Below, piece after piece: positions 59,356 through 64,000 of a DNA stretch of 64,000 bases. Position numbers and translations under genes: made by a program. Position 1 is the first letter of the stretch. Every line of letters begins with the position of its first letter. The stretch comes from VRUE01 sp963762205. Its GTDB lineage: Bacteria > Actinomycetota > Thermoleophilia > Solirubrobacterales > 70-9. The notes under the pieces were generated by a model. That model saw only the letters and a list, made by a program, of their open reading frames with translations, had not been told where the DNA came from and did not search any database. The stretch covers positions 806,001 through 870,000 of the forward strand of contig CAVXJZ010000002.1 of NCBI GenBank assembly GCA_963762205.1, read 5' to 3'.

Positions 59356-60228
59356 GTGAAACTCTGCCGCTTTCTGAGCGAGTCCGGGCCCAGGCTCGGC
59401 CTGGTCGAGGGCGAGCAGGTCGCCGACCTCTCCGGGGCCGACCCGGACCTGCCCGCCGAACCGGCCCGCGCGCTCGACTCGGTCGGGGCCGACCGCCTCG
59501 CCGAGCTCGCCGCCGGGGCCCCGCGCCTCCCCCTCTCCGAGGTGCGCCTGCTCAGCCCCGCCACGCCGCGCAAGTACCTGGCGATCGCGCTCAACTACGC
59601 CGACCACATAGCCGAGAGCGGCATGGAGGCGCCGCAGGTGCCGATGTTCTTCAACAAGCAGATCAGCTGCGTGGTCGGCCCCGACGCCGAGATCCACCGG
59701 CCGAAGGTCTCCGACATGCTCGACTACGAGGGGGAGCTGGCGGTCGTCATCGGCCGGCGCTGCCGGCACGTCCCGGCCGAGGCCGCCGCGGGCGTGATCG
59801 CCGGCTACACGATCGCCAACGACGTCTCGGTCCGCGACTGGCAGATGCGGGCGATGACGATGACGATCGGCAAGTCCTTCGACACCCACGGGCCGCTCGG
59901 CCCCTGGTTGGTCACCGGCGACGAGCTCGGCGACCCGCAGGCGCTCGGAATCCGCACCTTCGTCAACGACGAGCAGCGCCAGGACGGCAACACCGGGGAG
60001 ATGGTCTTCGGCTGCTTCGAGCAGGTCTCCCACCTCTCCGAAGCCTTCACCCTGGAGCCCGGCGACGTGATCGCCACCGGCACCCCCGCCGGGGTCGGCT
60101 CCACCGTGCAGCCCTTCCCGTCCGGCTTGCTCAAGGCCGGCGACACCGTGCGGGTCGAGATCGACGGGATCGGCGAGCTGCGCAACCCGGTGGTCGAGGA
60201 GCCCGACGGCTTCGTCAGTTCGGAATAG
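59356..60228 (+). CDS. Fumarylacetoacetate hydrolase-family protein
   Basis: 290 residues from GTG 59356. PRKYLAIALNYADHIAESG, MLDYEGELAVVIGRRC with metal ligand Glu residues, NDVSVRDWQMR with the Asp ligand, SFDTHGPLGPWLVTGDEL, and GDVIATGTPAGVG are the family blocks. Members hydrolyse or isomerise acylpyruvates and related oxo acids, such as in aromatic catabolism. No catechol cleavage genes are nearby, so the substrate is open. Confidence 0.92.
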   Translation: MKLCRFLSESGPRLGLVEGEQVADLSGADPDLPAEPARALDSVGADRLAELAAGAPRLPLSEVRLLSPATPRKYLAIALNYADHIAESGMEAPQVPMFFNKQISCVVGPDAEIHRPKVSDMLDYEGELAVVIGRRCRHVPAEAAAGVIAGYTIANDVSVRDWQMRAMTMTIGKSFDTHGPLGPWLVTGDELGDPQALGIRTFVNDEQRQDGNTGEMVFGCFEQVSHLSEAFTLEPGDVIATGTPAGVGSTVQPFPSGLLKAGDTVRVEIDGIGELRNPVVEEPDGFVSSE

Positions 60229-60288
60229 GATCGATTCAGTGTCGTTCCCGGCCCTTCCCGGTCGGGAGATCAAAAGAAAGGAGCGCCG

Positions 60289-60591
60289 ATGCTCTGCGCG
60301 ATGACACAACGGAAGTTGAAGCCCGGTACCTGGGAGGCATTCCGGGATGCCTTCGCACCCGGCCCGGACGATCCGGCGCCGGCCGGCTGGACCCGTTTCT
60401 ACGGGATCCGCAGCACCGACGACGAGAACGAGGTGATCACCTTCGGCTTCTTCGACGGCACCCTGGAGGAGCTGCGCGCCGGCCAGGCCGAGTCGAACTT
60501 CGACGAGCGCCGCGCCTCGGTCGACCAGTACGTCGAGTCGGTAGGAGTGGATGGGATCTTCGAGGTGATCGAGGAGAGGGCGATGAGCTGA
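60289..60591 (+). CDS. ABM-like (antibiotic biosynthesis monooxygenase fold) protein
   Basis: 100 residues, ATG 60289 preceded by AAAGGAG. MLCAMTQRKLKPGTWEAFRDAFAPG begins a ferredoxin-like fold, with FYGIRSTDDENEVITFGFFDGTLEEL in the middle. These dimeric barrels bind small hydrophobic ligands or heme; no catalytic residues are clear. It stands alone between the FAH gene and a convergent flavodoxin gene. Confidence 0.7.
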   Translation: MLCAMTQRKLKPGTWEAFRDAFAPGPDDPAPAGWTRFYGIRSTDDENEVITFGFFDGTLEELRAGQAESNFDERRASVDQYVESVGVDGIFEVIEERAMS

Positions 60592-60612
60592 GCGCCCGCG
60601 GGCGCGGCCTTC

Positions 60613-61125
60613 TCACGAGGGCGAATCGATCGAGGAGAGCTCCTGGGCGACGCCCATCGCCCAGGAGCGGATCTCGTCCCAGTCGCGGCGGTCTCGGTAC
60701 TCCTCGGGCACGCCGACGACCATGGCCTTCTCCATCGGCCCCTGCGGGTCCTCCGGCAGGCGGCCCCCGAAGACGACATGGTCACGGGCGCCGAGGCGCT
60801 CGACCTTCTCGATGATCCTCGGCGGCTCGGTCCACTTCGGGTCGTCCTCGGCCGGGTCGCCGACCGGCCCTGAGCTGAAGACCCAGAACGGCAGCCGGCG
60901 CAGACTCCTGCGATGGCGACGGAGGAAGCGCCGTGCGTCCCCCCGCCAGCGCTTCACGTAGACGGCGCTGCCCAGCACGACGGCGCCGTAGGGCTCGATG
61001 TCCCTGACCGCCGAGGCGGAGGCGCAGTCGGCCTCCAGGCCGGACTCGCGGAGAACGGCGGCGACCCGCTCGGCGATCTCGGCGGTCGAGCCGCGTTTGG
61101 AGGCGTGGGCGACGAGGACCTTCAT
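60613..61125 (-). CDS. Flavodoxin-domain protein (HemG-like)
   Basis: 170 residues. KVLVAHASKRGSTAEIAERVAAVL is the FMN phosphate loop (T/S-x-x-G-S-T-A-E), YGAVVLGSAVYVKRWRGDARRFL the isoalloxazine loop, followed by PFWVFSSGPVGDP. The pattern fits menaquinone-dependent protoporphyrinogen oxidase-like flavodoxins. In this organism heme is made through HemQ, so a role in heme synthesis is unlikely and general electron transfer is more probable. Confidence 0.85.
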   Translation of the reverse strand: MKVLVAHASKRGSTAEIAERVAAVLRESGLEADCASASAVRDIEPYGAVVLGSAVYVKRWRGDARRFLRRHRRSLRRLPFWVFSSGPVGDPAEDDPKWTEPPRIIEKVERLGARDHVVFGGRLPEDPQGPMEKAMVVGVPEEYRDRRDWDEIRSWAMGVAQELSSIDSPS

Positions 61126-61171
61126 TGCGCGATCGGCTCGATGATCCCACGGACGATCGGCTGCTGGAACG

Positions 61172-61983
61172 ATGCGCGGCATGTCCGCCTTGGCTGAGCC
61201 GGCGCCGCGCCGGGCCCACCTGAACCTGGTCGAGAGCTCGCGCCTCCTCTTCGGGCTCGACCCGGGAGCCGAGGTCGAGGAGGGCGAGGGTTGGCTGCTC
61301 GGCGCCGGCTCGGCCGACAACCCGTTGATCTCCAACGCCGCCTTCCGCCTCGACGACGGGCTCGAGCCCGCCGAGCTGATCTCCCGCGCCCGCAAGTTCT
61401 TCGGCGAGCGCGGCCGCGGTTTCACCCTCTGGGGGCGCTCCGGGGTGCGCGAGGACCGCGAGCTGATCGCGACCGCCGAAGGCGCCGGCCTGCGGAACGC
61501 CTACGAGATGCCGGAGATGACGCTCGCCGGGCGGGCCGCGGAGGGCCCCCTGGCCGAGGGCGTCGAGATCCGCCGGCTGGATAGCGCCGGGGAGGCCGCG
61601 AGTACTGGCGGATCGCGGCGGCCGCCTACGAGAGCATCGGGTTCCCGCCCGAGGTCTTCGGCCACTACGAGGGGCTCGAGCGCCTCGCCGCGCCGGGCGG
61701 GAACGCGGCCGCCTTCGTCGCCTGGCTCGACGGCGCCGCGGTCGGCATCGCGATGACGATCGTCAGCCACGGCGTCGCCGGGATCTACTGGGTCGGAAGC
61801 CTCGCCGAGGCGCGCGGCAGGGGGATCGGGCGGGCGCTGACCGCGGCCGCGACCAACGCGGGCTTCGAGCTCGGCGCCGACGTCGCCTCGCTGCAGGCCT
61901 CGCCGATGGGCGAGCCGATCTACCGGGCGATGGGCTACCGGACCATCTACGACTACCGACTGCTGCTCTCCCCCGCCCCCTGA
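61172..61983 (+). pseudogene. GNAT-family acetyltransferase with one apparent frameshift
   Basis: About 269 residues after adding one G near 61598: first part HLNLVESSRLLFGLDPG to LDSAGEAA, second part EYWRIAAAAYESIGFPPEVFGHYEGLERL then VSHGVAGIYWVGSLAEARGRGIGRALTAAATNAGFELGA. The latter holds the acetyl-CoA site (ARGRGIGRALT) and the final GYRTIYDYRLLL. A short ATG at 61181 is an alternative start. Substrate unknown. Divergent from the flavodoxin gene by 46 nt. Confidence 0.78.
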
Positions 61984-62025
61984 GGGCGCCCGACGCCGCC
62001 CTCAGGGCCTCGTCGCCGCCCGGGC

Positions 62026-62646
62026 TCAGGGCTTGAGGCTGAACGGCGGGTAGCGGTCGGTGACCATCGTGAATGCGTAGCCGCTGACCCGGGCCGCCCA
62101 GCGATGCACGCCTTCGACGAAGGTGAAGATGCCGCGCGGGTAGCGACCGGTGAAGAGGATCGCGAACCAGGCCCCGATCACGGCGAAGAAGGCGCCGATG
62201 CCGAGGAAGAAGAGCACCACGTAATGGGGAATGGCGAGAAACCATTTGACCAGCGGCATGCCGCGCCCGATCTCGTTCTCGACGTCGGGGAAGCGGTAGT
62301 CGAGGTGAACCGCCTGCTGCTCGTCGGTGGAGGGATAGCGATCGTCCATCAGGGTGAGGTAGACGCCGACCCGGTAGACGAAGCGCGAGAGTTCGAGGTT
62401 CCAGTCGAACCACCAGCGCGGGTATTTCTTGCGGAACAGGATCAGCAGCACCGTCGGCAGGACGACCAGGCCCGCGTAGGACGCGCTCCAATAGGCTTCG
62501 CCGCTTGAGACGGTCGCGTTCTCCAGCAGCCCGAGGACGATCGCGATCGGGATCACCGTGAAGATCCGGAAGAACGTCGTGAGGCGATTGAGGTCCCGGT
62601 CGGGGTACTCGACCGAGAAGGTGACGGGGTACGGGACTGGTTCCAT
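62026..62646 (-). CDS. DUF4389 family membrane protein
   Basis: 206 residues from ATG 62646 with ribosome site AAGGAGG before it. VTFSVEYPDRDLNRLTTFFRIFTVIP is the family start, four membrane helices follow, and the repeated motif DRYPS/DRYPPF appears twice. WWFDWNLELSRFVYRVGVYLTLM and LFTGRYPRGIFTFVEGVHRW are typical DUF4389 text. Function unknown. Confidence 0.85.
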   Translation of the reverse strand: MEPVPYPVTFSVEYPDRDLNRLTTFFRIFTVIPIAIVLGLLENATVSSGEAYWSASYAGLVVLPTVLLILFRKKYPRWWFDWNLELSRFVYRVGVYLTLMDDRYPSTDEQQAVHLDYRFPDVENEIGRGMPLVKWFLAIPHYVVLFFLGIGAFFAVIGAWFAILFTGRYPRGIFTFVEGVHRWAARVSGYAFTMVTDRYPPFSLKP

Positions 62647-62723
62647 TGGAAGCCTCCTTGTAGGGATCGTGGCTATGGTCGCCGACCGGGCGGCGGAGCG
62701 TCAAGGCGCCCCGGCCGGGGGCC

Positions 62724-62735
62724 GACTGGCCGGTC
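62724..62735. promoter_or_regulatory. Imperfect palindrome GACTGGCCGGTC in a divergent region
   Basis: Lies between the DUF4389 and SDR genes. Arms GACTGG/CCGGTC match with one difference and resemble the GAC...GTC arms of the candidate TetR site at 25574, though with a wider centre. Confidence 0.3.
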
Positions 62736-62803
62736 AACCAGGACCGCTCCGTTCCATGTAGCCTCCCGAGCCGATTTCACAAACCTAAGGAGAACGCAGA
62801 CTG

Positions 62804-63634
62804 ATGGGACTTCTTGACGGGAAAGCGGCGATCGTCACCGGATCGGCCCGCGGGATCGGCAGGGCGACCGCCGAGCTGTTCGTAAGCGAGGGCGCCAGGG
62901 TGCTGATCAACGACCTCGACGCCGACGTCGCCGAGCAGACCGCCGGCGAGATCGACGGCGAGACCGCCGTCTACTCCGGCGACCTGACCAAGCCCGGCGC
63001 CGCCGACGAGCTCGTCGCCGCCGCGGTCGACGCCTTCGGCGCGGTCGACATCTGCGTCAACAACGCCGGCTACACCTGGGACGGCGTCGCCCACCGGATG
63101 ACCGACGAGCAGTTCCAGGCGATGCTCGACATCCACACCGTCGTCCCCTTCCGCGTCGCCCGGGCGCTCGCCCCGCACTGGCGCGAGGCGGCCAAGGCGG
63201 AGAAAGGGGAAGACAGGGAGGTCTTCCGCAAGCTGATCAATGTCTCCTCGACCTCGGGGACGATGGGCAACGCCGGCCAGGTCAACTACTCGGCGGCCAA
63301 GATGGGCGTCGTCGGCCTGACCAAAACGCTGGCCAAGGAGTGGGGCCAGTTCAAGATCAACGTCAACGCCGTCGCCTTCGGCTTCGTCGACACCCGCCTC
63401 ACCGCCGCCAAGGAGGAGGGCGGCGAGATGACCGCGCCGGGCGGCGAGAAGATCGAGCTCGGCATCCCCGAGCAGATGCGGGCGATGGCCTCGGCGATCA
63501 TCCCGATCGGCCGCCCGGCCACGCCGGAGGAGGCCTCCGGCCCCGTGCTCTTCCTCGCCTCGCCCCTCGCCAACTACGTCCACGGGCAGACGCTGAACGT
63601 GACCGGCGGCATGTTCGGGGGCATGTACACCTGA
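62804..63634 (+). CDS. Short-chain dehydrogenase/reductase (FabG-like)
   Basis: 276 residues, ATG 62804 with AAGGAG upstream. AAIVTGSARGIGRATAELF (TGxxxGIG), INDLDADVAEQ, ICVNNAGYTWDG (NNAG), NVSSTSGTMGNAGQVNYSAAKMG with Ser, Tyr and Lys, and NAVAFGFVDTRLT. A 20-residue insertion (EAAKAEKGEDREVFRKL) precedes the catalytic serine. Likely a 3-hydroxyacyl-CoA or 3-ketoacyl reductase. The following gene starts 1 nt after its stop. Confidence 0.93.
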   Translation: MGLLDGKAAIVTGSARGIGRATAELFVSEGARVLINDLDADVAEQTAGEIDGETAVYSGDLTKPGAADELVAAAVDAFGAVDICVNNAGYTWDGVAHRMTDEQFQAMLDIHTVVPFRVARALAPHWREAAKAEKGEDREVFRKLINVSSTSGTMGNAGQVNYSAAKMGVVGLTKTLAKEWGQFKINVNAVAFGFVDTRLTAAKEEGGEMTAPGGEKIELGIPEQMRAMASAIIPIGRPATPEEASGPVLFLASPLANYVHGQTLNVTGGMFGGMYT

Positions 63635-63635
63635 G

Positions 63636-64000
63636 ATGACCGGGGCGCCGACAGAGGGCAGGTCCCGAGTCCCCTACCTCGACGTGGCGGACCGGATCTG
63701 GCCTCTGACCCGGCGCTTCATGGGTCTCCACACGCTCGTCTACAGGGCGAGCGGCGGCCACATCGGCCACACCGCGCCCGGCTTTCCGACGATGCTCCTG
63801 CTCGACCACGTGGGGGCGAAGAGCGGCACGAAGCGAACCTCGCCGCTGCTCTACTTCGCGGACGGCGACGACGTCGTCATCGTCGCCTCGAAAGGCGGCT
63901 TCCCCAAGCACCCGGCCTGGTACCACAACCTGATGGCCAACCCCGACACCACCGTGCAGGTCGGAACCGAGCACCGCGACGTCCACGCCCGCGTCGCGAG
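63636..64000 (+). CDS. Deazaflavin (F420)-dependent nitroreductase family protein, partial
   Basis: 121 codons visible, no stop before the right edge. RFMGLHTLVYRASGGHIGH, FPTMLLLDHVGAKSGTKRTSPLLYF, and FPKHPAWYHNLMANPDTTVQVGTE match Ddn/FGD-like split-barrel proteins, in which K-S-G and W-Y-H-N residues contact F420. It starts 1 nt after the SDR stop, so both are likely coexpressed. Confidence 0.87.
   Translation, partial: MTGAPTEGRSRVPYLDVADRIWPLTRRFMGLHTLVYRASGGHIGHTAPGFPTMLLLDHVGAKSGTKRTSPLLYFADGDDVVIVASKGGFPKHPAWYHNLMANPDTTVQVGTEHRDVHARVA

Overview
The window is a 64 kb piece of a GC-rich actinobacterial chromosome. Frequent GTG/TTG starts, a coproheme-type HemQ, an adrenodoxin-type ferredoxin reductase, a paired YrbE/Mce-type permease set, a PimA-like glycosyltransferase and a deazaflavin (F420)-type oxidoreductase together suggest Thermoleophilia, probably Solirubrobacterales. 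That placement is inference from gene content; there is no rRNA or tRNA in the window to confirm it.

Layout. 0-6.4 kb (minus strand): lipid-transport operon of two YrbE/MlaE permeases, an Mla/Mce ATPase, an MMPL/RND exporter, a thioredoxin-fold protein and a B3/B4-domain protein, with no MCE substrate-binding gene. 6.5-13.8 kb (plus): lipoprotein, PQQ-type sugar dehydrogenase, aldehyde dehydrogenase, and cobalamin-dependent methionine synthase under a SAM riboswitch. 13.8-20.3 kb: glycosyltransferase fused to a flippase-like membrane domain, a large membrane protein with an alkaline-phosphatase-like domain, hemQ and fprA. 20.3-24.7 kb: alpha/beta hydrolase, BolA, monothiol glutaredoxin, A-type Fe-S carrier, DegV, a group of small envelope proteins and a TetR regulator. 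24.7-30.5 kb: nitrilase-family amidohydrolase, SDR, a cyclase-ATPase-TPR regulator and an epimerase; the last three carry many apparent single-base frameshifts. 30.5-38 kb: acyl-CoA metabolism (MerR, CaiB/BaiF, OsmC, BKACE, carboxyltransferase, enoyl-CoA hydratase, acyl-CoA dehydrogenase). 38-46 kb: Abi-alpha and DUF445 proteins, then an overlapping operon of response regulator/thioredoxin-reductase fusion, truncated haemoglobin, PAS-cyclase and MFS transporter, and a second acyl-CoA dehydrogenase.

46.2-56 kb is an accessory island with visibly more A/T-rich sequence and mostly unrecognised genes: an intact IS66-type element with a perfect 8-bp target duplication, a frameshifted tyrosine recombinase, a DUF5677-like protein, a glycine-zipper/zinc-motif protein, a two-part membrane protein joined through an A6C run, an orphan protein, and a class II Fic protein preceded by a tandem array of palindromic sites. 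56-64 kb returns to core-like sequence: DUF6636-like secreted protein, metallo-beta-lactamase-like protein, delta-60 repeat protein, SixA phosphatase, FAH-family hydrolase, ABM protein, flavodoxin, GNAT, DUF4389, SDR, and a partial Ddn-family protein at the right edge.

Four patterns cut across the annotation. (1) About 100-bp palindromic elements sit inside two membrane-protein genes without breaking the frame. (2) At least fifteen start codons lie 6-8 nt downstream of a TANNNT hexamer and lack a Shine-Dalgarno sequence, pointing to common leaderless transcription. (3) Four convergent gene pairs share a CTAG in which both stop codons overlap. (4) Apparent frameshifts are mostly one extra G or C and cluster at 26.3-29.9 kb, which looks more like base-calling error than gene decay.
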